DNA of 64,000 bases from Dastarcus helophoroides. Lineage: Eukaryota > Arthropoda > Insecta > Coleoptera > Bothrideridae. The notes under the pieces are model-generated. The model saw nothing but the letters and a program-made list of their open reading frames with translations. It had not been told where the DNA came from and did not search any database. Of this stretch, positions 22,616 to 32,740 are shown one piece after another; positions within the stretch are counted from its first letter, which is position 1, and each line of letters starts with the position of its first letter. Both the position numbers and the translations under genes were made by a program. The DNA lies in the NCBI GenBank assembly GCA_028583605.1, contig CM053335.1, forward strand, positions 11,290,053 through 11,354,052. The letters are read 5' to 3'.

Positions 22616-24780
22616 GATTACCTTTTGCAAGTGAATTGAACTTAAAAAAAACATTTAGGAGGTCATCAACCACAATGTACCACAGCAACGAAGATAAAAC
22701 ATCTCCTGGGGGACAGCCTCTTGCTGCGCTCACTGTGACTGAATCTAATTTAGTTAATTTGCGGGCGTAGATTTAGAGCTAAAAAGTACTTTACATCTCA
22801 TCAGCTACTCACACTATACAAAGCTCAAGTTTGACCAACACTAGAATACTGTTCTCATGTTTAGAGTTTAGCTTCAAAACACACTTTAGCTCTATTGGAT
22901 TTAATTCAAAGAAGAGCAATTTGCCTAATTGATGACGAGAGTCTGACTACAATACTATCATGGAAGATGCTCACAGGAACTAATAGGATTGATCCCCCCA
23001 AGGGCAAGATTCTTGAGACATACAAGACAGTTGGAGATAGCAAATACCTGGACGGACCAGCTTGATACAATGAGGACTTCTATCTCGGAGACTCTTTTTT
23101 CTACAGAACTTCTAAGCTATGGAACTTGTTACCGAAAGAATTTTTTTTCAAAAATTACAACCAATCCTTGTTTAAGAAGGCGATTCATCGCCATCTATCC
23201 TTGTTTCCGCATCCTACTAGCAGTGCTTTGAAGGCATAATGGGATTACCTTTTGCGAGTGAATTGAACTTTAAAAAAAACATTTAGGAGGTCACCAACCA
23301 CGATGGACCACAGCAATGGAGATAAAACACCTCCTGGGGGATAACCTCTTGCTGCGTTCACTATCACTGAATCTAATTTAGTTAATTTGAGGGCGTAGAT
23401 TTAGAGCTAAAAAGTACTTTACATCTCATCAGCTACTCACACTATACAAAGCTCAAGTTTGACCAACACTAGAACACTGTTCTCATGTTTGGAGTTTAGC
23501 TTCAAAACACACTTTAGCTCTATTGGCTTCAATTCGAAGAAGAGCCATTTGCCTAATTGATGATGAGGAGTTTGACCGATTCTCTCGAAACACTAGAGCA
23601 CAGGCGTGTGGTTGATGACTTGTCTCCTTTCTACAAGTACTATCATGGAAGATGCTCGCAGAAACTAATAGGATTGTTTCCTCCAAGGGCAAGATTTTTG
23701 AGGCATACAAGACAGTTGGAGACAGTAAATTCCTGGGCGGGCCAGCTTGACACAGTGAGGATTTTTATCTCGGAGACTCTTTTTTCCACAAAACTTCCAA
23801 GCTATGGAACTCGTTACTGAAAGAAATTTTTTCCAAAAATTACAACCTATCCTTGTTTAAGAAGGCGATTCATCGCCATCCGTCCTTGTTTTCGCATCCT
23901 ACTAGCAGTGCTTTAAAGGCATAATAGGATTACCTTTTGCGAGTGGATTGAACTTAAAAAAAACATTTAGGAGGTCATCAACCACTATGGACCACAGCAA
24001 TGGAAATCAAACACCTTTTTGGGGACAGCCTCTTGCTGCGCTCACTGTGACTGAATCTAATTTAGTTAATTTGAGGGCGTAGATTTAGAGCTAAAAAGTA
24101 CTTTACATCTCATCAACTACTCACACTATACAAAACTCAAGTTTGGTCAACACTAGAATACTGTTTCCATTTTTGGAGTTTAGCTTCAAAACAGATATTA
24201 GCTCTATTGGCTTCAATTCGAAGAAGATCCATTTGCTTAATTGATGATGAGAGTTTGACCGATTCTGTCGAAACACTAGAGCACAGGCGTGCTGTTGATG
24301 ACTTGTCTCTTTTCTACAAGTACTATCATGGAAGATGCTCGCAGAAACTAGTAGGATTGATTCCTCCAAGGTCAAGATTCTTGAGGCATGCAAGATAGTT
24401 GGAGGCAGCAAATTCCTGGGCGGACCAGCTTGACACAATGAGGACTTCTATCTACGAAGACTCTTTTTTCCATAGAACTTCCAAGCTACGGAACTCGTTA
24501 CCGAAAGGAATTTTCCCCAAAAATTACAACCTATTCTTATTTAAGAAGGCAGTTCATCGCCATCTATCCTTGTTTCCGCATCCTACTAGCAGTGCTTTGA
24601 AGGCATAATTGGATTACCTTTAGCGGGTAGATTGAACTTAAAAAGAAACAGTTAGGAAGTCATCAACCACGATGGACCACAGCAGTGGAGATCAAACACC
24701 TCCTTGGGGACAACCTCTTGCTGCGTTCACTGTGATTGAATCTAATTTAGTTAATTTGAGGCCATAAATTTAGCACTTGA
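22616..24780 (+). repeat. Tandemly repeated 3' end of non-LTR family N (units of 629 and 683 bp)
   Basis: After the end of copy 2, a ~150-bp 3' tail ('ttaggaggtcatcaaccac', 'gatggaccacagcaatgg', 'ctcttgctgcgctcactgtg', 'ctaatttagttaatttg') is followed directly by another C-terminal RT block starting 'agatttagagctaaaaagta'. This happens at 22768, 23397 and 24079. Blocks at 22768-23240, 23397-23925 and 24079-24608 each code, with stops and frame breaks, for the same QRR--CLIDDESLTDS, SLFYKYYHGRCSQKL, RFLRHTRQLE and KNYNL-LFKKAVHRHLSLFP segments. The junction is the same in each unit, so they arose by tandem duplication, not by separate insertions. Confidence 0.85.
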
Positions 24781-25537
24781 TCATCAAATTGAACTATAAT
24801 TGATTGATTAAAAGATAGAAGCTTCTAAACTCGGTTTTGTTACTAGACTCTTCCTTTTATAGTAGAGCAGTTTTAAACTCAATCTTGTTAAGATGTCACC
24901 AGTTTGATCAATGTTGAGACATAAATTTATCGAGTTTGACTATCACTGACTGTTTAAAACTTGGAATTCCTCAAATGGCTTTTAAATATAGTGTTTTTTA
25001 AGCATCTCCAGCCAATATAAAGTAAATAGTATCAAAATTAATCTAGTTCATTCGATGGTTTGAGCTATCGTTTATGGTATGGCCTTTGAATTGCCCAAAC
25101 TCGATCTTGAAGCAGTTTTTTTGAGGTGAAGGTAGTAGGTTAGTTGATTTCCAGTAGTAGATTTAAAATAAGCCTGACAAATTAAGCTTTCGCTCATCCT
25201 CATCGTTTAAAATTAAAAGTTTGAACATAACAAGTTGTTCAACGATGTTTGGGGTAAATTATAAAAGATTGTCAATCATTAACGAAAGAAGGTAACTGAA
25301 AATCTAGACATGTGGAAACTGACCATGAAAATGCTACTCAATAGAAATGGAATTCAACACTTCGTTGTAATTTTAAGACCTTTTAAATTATTACAAGCAT
25401 GACGATGCCAATTTTCTATGATTGTAACTGTCAGGAAAATTGAGTGAATGGTGCGACTGGGATGTAACATCTAATCCACATCAAAAGTTAAAATAACTGG
25501 TTAGCGTTACGTACACAACCAACTGAATTTTACTCAC

Positions 25538-25759
25538 TTCGCACTTGGCATTAGGACCATCGTGTGTAGTGCCGCACTGTCTGCAACTGATTTTCCTTAC
25601 TCTGGGTATATCCGAGGGCACTGGTAGCGAATTTTTCGTATTTTCCGATACATTCGAAACGTTGTCGTCGGCGTTCGTCTGGATCAATTCCAAACAATCG
25701 CTGTCACTGTTGCCCCTGCGGCGTGTTCCCTGGGGAACCACCACGACGTTTCCTTCCAT
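25538..25759 (-). CDS. Dipeptidyl-peptidase-like type II membrane protein, coding exon 1 (cytoplasmic tail)
   Basis: This 74-codon exon opens with ATG at 25757-25759 in the context AAATTAATGG and ends GCCAAGTGCGAA before GTGAGT. It encodes MEGNVVVVPQGTRRRGNSDS, a polar stretch rich in D, N and S, then PRVRKISCRQCGTTHDGP and NAKCE. No signal peptide is present; a hydrophilic tail ahead of a single internal membrane helix (exon 2) makes a type II protein with this part in the cytoplasm. The CRQC..C spacing could be a palmitoylation or metal site, but that is conjecture. The base composition is clearly coding compared with the surrounding introns. Phase 0 at the donor matches the acceptor of exon 2. 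The 5' UTR upstream may include a further non-coding exon. Confidence 0.75.
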
Positions 25760-25778
25760 TAATTTTGCTGTTAATTAT

Positions 25779-25880
25779 TCAACGTTGAAAATAAATGGAC
25801 TTCATTAGTCGCTGCAGCTCTGACGCGGATCCCGCCGCACGCTGGGATAACTCGACGGAATTTCCACTGCGCAAATGCAT
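25779..25880 (-). CDS. Possible upstream ORF of the dipeptidyl-peptidase-like transcript
   Basis: A 33-codon frame starts with ATG at 25878-25880, reads MHLRSGNSVELSQRAAGS, includes a second in-frame ATG, and stops 19 bases before the main ATG. The stretch is GC-rich like a 5' UTR. It matters only if transcription starts upstream of 25880, which the sequence cannot show; a splice acceptor (TTAACAG) at about 25769-25775 is an alternative that would remove it. Confidence 0.25.
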   Translation of the reverse strand: MHLRSGNSVELSQRAAGSASELQRLMKSIYFQR

Positions 25881-26715
25881 AAGGGATCCCACACACTATC
25901 ATTTTAATTAGCGTCTTAACTTTACACTCCAATTTGTTATCAACCGGCTAAAATTGGATTTCTTATGCGCTTTCATCTTTGACGTCCGAGGAAGATCGTA
26001 TTACGTCCCGATCTGTTTGCACAAACTCTTCAAGGAACGTTGAATAGTAGAGTTTCAAGTTCATGTGTCATGTGTCAGAGTGATCCTTAAAACTCATTAG
26101 TTTTTCCGGGAATTTGGTGAATGTTGGCAAGTTCTGAATTTAGCTCTCGTAATTTATTAAAGTAGTCTAACTTCATATTTCATAAAAAAACTACAACCAG
26201 AGATAGTCGGACTTGCTCAATTAGGATTCCATACAAATTACTACAGTGAACAGTCAATAGAGCAAATTAAACCATTTTTACTTCTATAGGGATTTGAAAT
26301 TTCATCCAAATTTTCTTATGTTATAACTGAAAAATTGTCTATTCTCAAATACCCACTTTTTTCTAGAATCAATCGCAATATTTATGGAACTGGTCTTAGG
26401 TAAAAAGCATTTGTTCGCATTTCGCAATAAGCCGATGACTAAACACAATTTATGGGACCACCTCGGATCCCGTTAAAATCCAACTGCAATTACTGCCCTG
26501 GTTACAATTTAATAAACTGGTGCTAACTCTGAAAACGTTCATCTAATCGAAATAATGTAACAGACAAATTTGATCAACGTTCTATCCTTAGGCTAACTCA
26601 GGTTTTTTTTATTTAAAAAGGGTAATACTATATGGGTCAAAAAACCTTAGAATGAGGGATCTACTTTTCCGTAAAATATTTTTTGTTCTTAACAACGATT
26701 AAGATATTGAAAAAA
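25881..26715. other. Probable promoter-proximal and intergenic DNA
   Basis: Non-repetitive, moderately AT-rich DNA upstream of exon 1. There is no clear TATA box or second gene. A promoter for the minus-strand gene would be expected here if the first coding exon is also near the transcription start. Confidence 0.3.
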
Positions 26716-26718
26716 CCG

Positions 26719-26836
26719 ACAGTTTTCTGATAATCTATGGCCCAATATCTACTAAGCCTAAATTTAGATATTACGACTACGTGATATCTATATTTAGGCT
26801 TAGTAGAAATTGGGTCATAGATTATCAGAAAACTGT
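26719..26836. repeat. 118-bp near-perfect palindrome
   Basis: Arms of about 53 bp, ACAGTTTTCTGATAATCTAT ... CTACTAAGCCTAAATTTAG on the left and the reverse complement on the right, separated by about 12 bp (ttacgactacgtg). It can form a long hairpin. It lies directly beside family S copy 3, and its outer edge (GTTTTAGAATATTATCAACA) matches the middle of family S copy 1, so it is probably part of that family. Confidence 0.85.
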
Positions 26837-26849
26837 TTTAGAATATTAT

Positions 26850-26951
26850 CAACAATAAAAATTTAAATATTACCAAACTGGGTCGCAGAACTGTTAAATA
26901 AAATTAATAAACATAATGTTTCCGACCAATAAGAGTCATACCATGAAGAAT
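26850..26951 (-). mobile_element. SINE-like/foldback family S, copy 3
   Basis: Minus-strand blocks ATTCTTCATGGTATGACTC, TTATTGGTCGGAAACATTA and CGACCCAGTTTGGTAATATT match copies at 9926 and 21698. No target duplication is evident. Confidence 0.65.
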
Positions 26952-26954
26952 CTA

Positions 26955-27685
26955 CTAAGTTTGTTAACATCTAAATTTTCTTTTTAGAAATCTAGGAGAT
27001 CAGAGAGGGGACAGTCATTTCTGACACATTTTGAGCTATATATTTAAGACCATTACACCAAAATTTAAAAAAAAAATATTTTGGAATCCTTATATTCAAA
27101 TGATTCCTCACACGATATATTAACTAAAACTTGATTTCTCGGTGACCAAATTAACACTTATTTTATCATAAAATATTTTCTTTTTCTAATCGTCAACTGA
27201 TGGTGTTTGCGTGGATCATCGAGAACTAACGAGGTGTCAAATTTCGAATTCCTACGTTAGATAGTTTTTAAGGAAAACCTCTTTGTGTCAAACGGTAGAA
27301 CGGACACGAGAGTGAGCTTATAAGGGTTACCTTTTCCTTTTAAGGTGCGGAACCTCAAAAAGACTTGAATGAAAAATGAAAATCAAACTGCAAGGCACCT
27401 AAGCTCTAAATCGCGAGCTCTATTTGCTACGTGATTACTAAATTTATAAAAATTAACTAGACCATGTTTATCTTGACGATTATAAAAGCAGAGACTTAAA
27501 AAAAATCAAAAAACAATGTCAAACGCTTTAGAGACTTCTGATTTTTAAATAAAGAGCTGTAGCACAATTTTCCAAACAATGTACGTTATCGAATTTATTA
27601 ACTCACTTTGTCATCGTACTTTTTATTTAATGCAAATTTTGACTCTTACGAATGGGAGTAATTAAAAAATAATAGAAGGCAAAAA
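26955..27685. other. Unassigned intergenic DNA
   Basis: AT-rich, non-repetitive within this window. No open frame with coding character, no RNA gene and no element end recognised. Confidence 0.4.
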
Positions 27686-27689
27686 TTAT

Positions 27690-27785
27690 AGTGGATCCTT
27701 GGTTATCTACAAAAATTGAAATACAACTCTTATCCCCTGAAACCAAGAGAAATTAAAAAACACAACAAACGCTGCTCTAAGGCAA
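27690..27785 (-). repeat. Element H, truncated copy
   Basis: Minus strand: GCAGCGTTTGTTGTGTTTTT, TTTCTCTTGGTTTCAGGGGA, 'gagttgtatttcaattttt', GATAACCAAGGATCC. Only the part 3' of the hairpin remains; the hammerhead-like core is lost. Confidence 0.65.
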
Positions 27786-28052
27786 AATGAAACAAATTTT
27801 TCTTCAAATTAGAACTTTAAATTCCAAATTTTGAATTCTACCTGGATCTAAATAGGGCCTTGTACTAGTAATTTCGGCCTTAATCCCAAAATTTCGATCC
27901 CAAAGATTACATTTCTTGATTAATTTCGAAAATTCGTCCTTTTTCCTAGAGTTTCGTCTTCAGTACATTTTAGGACGAATTTCAAAATTTTTAAATTAAA
28001 GTTAAACATTTGAAATCATTTCAGAAAATAAAGGGAACATGTCGCCACTAGA

Positions 28053-30345
28053 AAACCTTTGTTGTCTTTTTAATCCTTCTGGATTTCAGGAGAAAAGACA
28101 TTATCTCAATTTTTGAAGATAATCAAGGACCAGTCCGTTCCACCAAAAAAAAAATTGAAATTTGATTAATTTTTCTCGAATGTCTGAGTTCCCGGTAGAT
28201 ATTCCAGATTTGTGTTTCAATTTTTGAAAATAATCAAGGACCAGTCCGCCCCACCAAAAAAAAATAAAAATTTGATTACTTTTTCTCAAAATTTTGAGTT
28301 CCCAATAGATATTCCAGATTTGTGTTTAAATTTTTGGAGATAATCAAGGACCAGTCCGTTCCACCAAAAAAAAAATAGAAATTTGATTAATTTTTCTCGA
28401 AATTTTGAGTTCCCGGTAGATATTCCAGATTTGTGTTTCAATTTTTGAAGATAATCAAGGACCAGTCCGTTCCACCAAAAAAAAAATTGAAATTTGATTA
28501 ATTTTTCTCGAATGTCTGAGTTCCCTGTAGATATTCCAGATTTGTGTTTCAATTTTTTGAAGATAATCAAGGACCAGTCCGTTCCACCAAAAAAAAATAG
28601 AATGTTGATTACTATTTCTCGAAATTTTGAGTTCCCAATAGATATTCTAGATTTGTGTTTCAATTTTTGGAGATAATCAAGGACCAGTCCGTTCCACCAA
28701 AAAAAATATTGAAATTTGATTAATTTTTCTCGAATGTCTGAGTTCCCGGTAGATATTCCAGATTTGTGTTTCAATTTTTGAAGACAATCAAGGACCAGTC
28801 CGTTCCACCAAAAAAAAAATAGAATGTTGATTACTATTTCTCGAAATTTTGAGTTCCCAATAGATATTCCAGATTTGTGTTTCAATTTTTGGAGATAATC
28901 AAGGACCAGTCCGTTCCACCAAAAAAAATATTGAAATTTGATTAATTTTTCTCGAATGTCTGAGTTCCCGGTAGATATTCCAGATTTGTGTTTCAATTTT
29001 TGAAGATAATCAAGGACCAGTCCGTTCCACCAAAAAAAAATAGAATGTTGATTACTATTTCTCGAAATTTTGAGTTCCCAATAGATATTCCAGATTTGTG
29101 TTTCAATTTTTGGAGATAATCAAGGACCAGTCCGTTCCACCAAAAAAAAAAATTGAAATTTGATTAATTTTTCTCGAATGTCTGAGTTCTCTGTAGATAT
29201 TCCAGATTTGTGTTTCAATTTTTGAAGATAATCAAGGACCAGTCCGTTCCACCAAAAAAAAAATAGAAATTTGATTACTTTTTCTCAAAATTTTGAGTTC
29301 CCAATAGATATTTCAGATTTGTGTTTAAATTTTTGGAGATAATCAAGGACCAGTCCGTCCCACCAAAAAAAAATAGAATGTTGATTACTATTTCTCGAAA
29401 TTTTGAGTTCCCAATAGATATTTCAGATTTGTGTTTCAATTTTTGGAGATAATCAAGGACCAGTCCATTCCACCAAAAAAAAATTGAAATTTGATTAATT
29501 TTTCTCGAATGTCTGAGTTCCCGGTAGATATTCCAGATTTGTGTTTCAATTTTTGAAGATAATCAAGGACCAGTCCGTTCCACCAAAAAAAAATAGAAAT
29601 TTGATTACTTTTTCTCAAAATTTTGAGTTCCCAATAGATATTCCAGATTTGTGTTTCAATTTTTGGAGATAATCAAGGACCAGTCCGTTTCACAAAAAAA
29701 AAATTGAAATTTGATTAATTTTTCTCGAATGTCTGAGTTTCCGGTAGATATTCCAGATTTGTGTTTCAATTTTTGAAGATAATCAAGGACCAGTCCGTTC
29801 CAACAAAAAAAAAATAAAAATTTGATTACTTTTTCTCAAAATTTTGAGTTCCCAATAGATATTCCAGATTTGTGTTTAAATTTTTGGAGATAATCAAGGA
29901 CCAGTCCGTTCCATCAAAAAAAAAAAATAGAAATTTGATTAATTTTTCTCGAAATTTTGAGTTCCCGGTAGATATTCCAGATTTGTGTTTCAATTTTTGA
30001 AGATAATCAAGGACCAGTCCGTTCCACCAAAAAAAATAGAATGTTGATTACTATTTCTCGAAATTTTGAGTTCCCAATAGATATTCCAGATATTCCAGGA
30101 GATAATCAAGGACCAGTCCGTTCCACCAAAAAAAAATTGAAATTTGATTAGTTTTTCTCGAATGTCTGAGTTCCCGGTAGATATTCCAGATTTGTGTTTT
30201 AATTTTTGAAGATAATCAAGGACCAGTCCGTTCCACCAAAAAAAATAGAATGTTGATTACTATTTCTTGAAATTTTGAGTTCCCAATAGATATTCCAGAT
30301 TTGTGTTTCAATTTTTGAAGATAATGAAGGACCAATCCATTCCAC
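28053..30345. repeat. 111-bp satellite, 21 monomers, dimeric higher-order pattern
   Basis: 'aaggaccagtccgttccacc' recurs every 110-112 bases from 28127 to 30332 (one 99-bp step near 30100). Two monomer types largely alternate. Type A has 'gaatgtctgagttcccggtag' and 'tttttgaagataatcaagg'; type B has 'attttgagttcccaatagat' and 'tttttggagataatcaagg'. This makes a 222-bp dimer. At its left edge (28053-28110) the first monomer runs on from a copy of element H (CAACCTTTGTTGTCTTTTTAA, GGATTTCAGGAGAAAAG). The half-monomer 'atttgtgtttcaatttttgaagat..caaggaccagtccgttccacc' is the 3' tail of H. Because 111 is a multiple of 3, long open frames appear here without being genes. Confidence 0.92.
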
Positions 30346-31810
30346 CAAAAAAAAATAGAAATTTGATTATTTTTTCTGAAAATTTTTCTTTGTTTCTTAA
30401 AATTTTGACTCTTTCATACAATTTTGGAGATCTGGAACTTTCAGTTTTGTTCCCATTTTTAGTAAAAATTCCACACTTTGTGGTTGAAGTCAAAATAGAT
30501 CTGAAAATCGAAATCTTTTAAGCACTGGAAATCGAAATCGTTTCAGAAATTTTATTATGTTTAAAATATCGACGCCTTCAGACGAGTTTGGTCCTATTTT
30601 GGCAGCATTTGTTTAATTTCAAGATTTCTTTGTCTTCATTTTTCTGTTGAAGTGGATGAAAAACTTCAAAACCGTCGAAATTTGAAGCTTCGTTTAAAAT
30701 TTCTGTTTTATTTGATTCTCAAAATTTAGACTCTTTTAGACAATTTTTGGTCCTATTTTTGGTAAAATTTATTCAATTTCAAGATTTCTTAGTCTTTATT
30801 TCTGTGCTGAAGTGAATAAAAAACTTCGAAAACGTAGAAGTTTTGATTAAATCAGATTACAATTTAGTTTGATATTTGGTCGTTTAAAATTTATATTTAC
30901 TTGTTTCTTAAAATTTAGACTCTTTCGTACGATGTTGGTCTTATTTTTGGCAACATATGTTAAATTTCAACATTTTTTAGTCTTTATCTCTCTATTAAAG
31001 TGGATGAAAAACTTTGAAAAAGTCGAAATTTTGATTAAACACTCGGATACTCGAACTTTGAATTTTCATTTAGAATTTCTGTTTTGTTTTTGAAAATGTT
31101 GACTCTTTCATACGATTTTGGTGACCTGAAACTTTCAGCTTAATTCTCAACTTTTGTATAAAGTCCAAATTTTGTGGCTAAAGTCGAAATAGATCGATAT
31201 TTCAGCATTTAAATCAAAATTTTTTCAGATATTTTATTTTAATCTTAAAATGACTTACATTTCGAAAATTTAAATATTTGTTCGTAATTTGTAACAAAAA
31301 AGGTATCAAAATTGTTATTTTAAACTCAAAAGTACGAGTTTTACCTGAATTTTGACTCTAATTCGGAAATTTCGATATTTTTCTAGATATTTGAGTTTTG
31401 TATGCAACATTTTAATAAAAAGTTGAAAAATTGAGGTTTAAATTGGAAATTTTAAGAAAAACTTAAAATTTTGAGAAAAAATTTAACATTTTCGAGAAAC
31501 ATTATTTTGGAAAGTTTGATTTCTTTTTTGAAAATTTCATATTTTTAATGTTTTATTAAAATTCCCACCAAAAGTCATTTGAGTACCAAAATTATGAAAT
31601 TTTTCCCGAAATCTCAATAATAAAGTGGAAATTCCGCCAGTGACGTAGCTAGATAAACATTTTGGGATACTAAATGGAATTGCATTGAAATCGTTTTTAT
31701 GCGATCTTTGAAAAAAACATATCTTCCAGTTTTTTTGTTTTTCTCGTTTCTTTTCAAAAAACAAAATAGGCAGCAGTCTGAAACTTACAGAATTAAAGTA
31801 CTCCATTACT
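30346..31810 (+). repeat. T-rich DNA with a degenerate ~160-200-bp tandem repeat
   Basis: 'gactctttcagacgagtttggtcctattttggcagc' type blocks recur near 30590, 30748 and 30945, each followed by 'atttcaagatttctt-gtcttt' and 'gaagtggatgaaaaacttc'. The remainder is low complexity. The minus-strand open frame at 31537-31806 has no recognisable domain and lies in this sequence. Confidence 0.55.
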
Positions 31811-31816
31811 AGGAAT

Positions 31817-31828
31817 CGTAGACGATAC

Positions 31829-31866
<38 letters not shown>

Positions 31867-31893
31867 GGAGAAAAATAGAGAGAAAGAGAAATG
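31817..31893 (+). repeat. (AG)n microsatellite
   Basis: An imperfect run of AG dinucleotides with a few AAAG and GGG interruptions. Confidence 0.9.
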
Positions 31894-32029
31894 ATGCCAA
31901 AATTCGTGGAAATAAATTTTTCGATTTTTTTATAAAAAAAATCTGTTTTTACATATTTCTTTTTCTATATAACGTATCTTTCTGATCAGTTTAGTAATTT
32001 GGAAGGTTATTCTGTATCAAAAAAGAGTT

Positions 32030-32160
32030 TCCACTAGATATTCCAGATTTGTATTTTAATTTTTGAAGACAATCGAGGACCAGTCCGTTTCACCAACAAA
32101 AAAATTAGAAATTTGATTACTTTCTTTCGAAATTTTGAGTTCCCAGTAGATATTCCAGTT
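32030..32160. repeat. Isolated 111-bp satellite monomer
   Basis: One copy of the satellite sequence ('gaggaccagtccgtttcacc', 'gagttcccagtagatattcc') lies 1.7 kb beyond the main array. It shows either dispersal of single monomers or an older, larger array. Confidence 0.75.
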
Positions 32161-32628
32161 CGATCTTCCAAATATATTTTCTCGTACTCTCAACCTTAGT
32201 CTCCAAATTTTCACTTTAATTTCGAATTTGAAATTTCTCAAATTTTTTATATTAAGTAGCCCCGAAAATTTACTTTTACCTTAAAATGTTCGATTTCTCT
32301 AGGAATTTGGGCTCTAAATTCAAGGTTTTAAAACAAAATCAAACAAAGGCAAAAATTTCTGAAATAAATTTAATTTCAAAATTTCGACTTTAACTTTTCA
32401 TTTTTATCGACATTTTGAGTTTTTGGAAGACAGAAGTTTCGTTTGGGCCAGTTTCGTACAGTTTGGGACAAAAAAACTGTTTTCTGTCCAAAATAGGCTG
32501 AAATTGTAGCTCGGTCGAAACTACTCAAAATTTTGTGAGTACCTTTTGAATTCTTCCGAAATGCCAGATTAAAACTCGAACAGTCGATTTTTTTCGATAT
32601 TTAGGGTTTCTGTTTTAAAATATTAAAG
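32161..32628. other. T-rich non-coding DNA
   Basis: No gene, RNA or clear element. The 'ttcgtttgggccagtttcgta' block near 32440 is unlike its surroundings but too short to classify. Confidence 0.4.
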
Positions 32629-32740
32629 TTTCTCTATGAAGATGACAGCTTGGCTGTCGAAACGCATTAGAGCAACCTTTGTTGTGGTTTTTAATCTTTC
32701 TTGCTTTCAGTGGACAAGATTTGTATTTCAATTTCTAAAG
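32629..32740 (+). repeat. Element H copy with covarying hairpin GACAGC/GCTGTC
   Basis: TTCTCT, then ATGAAGA, T, the perfect stem GACAGC-TTG-GCTGTC, GAAACGCATT, AGAGCAACC and the tail TTGCTTTCAGTGGACAAGAT. Compared with the 43073 and 45033 copies (GATAGC/GCTATC), one T-A pair is replaced by C-G on both sides. Confidence 0.8.

Larger units (their letters stand above)
8427..25537 (-). other. Intron 1 of the dipeptidyl-peptidase-like gene (17.1 kb, repeat-filled)
   Basis: GTGAGT at 25532-25537 and the acceptor TTTATTAG ending at 8427 delimit it. Both flanking exons are phase 0 and the joined reading frame stays open, so no extra coding exon is required, though a small one cannot be ruled out. 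The stretches 8430-9330 and 24780-25480 are non-repetitive and I see no element in them. The rest is listed separately: tandem A/T repeats (10.6-15.6 kb), a solo LTR, two non-LTR remnants and foldback pieces. Confidence 0.7.

Noticed and set aside
28286..28996. 236-residue open frame (minus) made of 37-residue repeats
   Set aside because: It lies wholly in the 111-bp satellite. A period that is a multiple of three keeps any stop-free frame open; there is no start context, and the same frame breaks in other monomers.
28053..30345. CRISPR-like array
   Set aside because: The repeats abut without unique spacers, and the genome is eukaryotic.
31537..31806. 89-residue frame (minus)
   Set aside because: No recognisable motif, low-complexity K/F-rich ends and no splice or promoter support.
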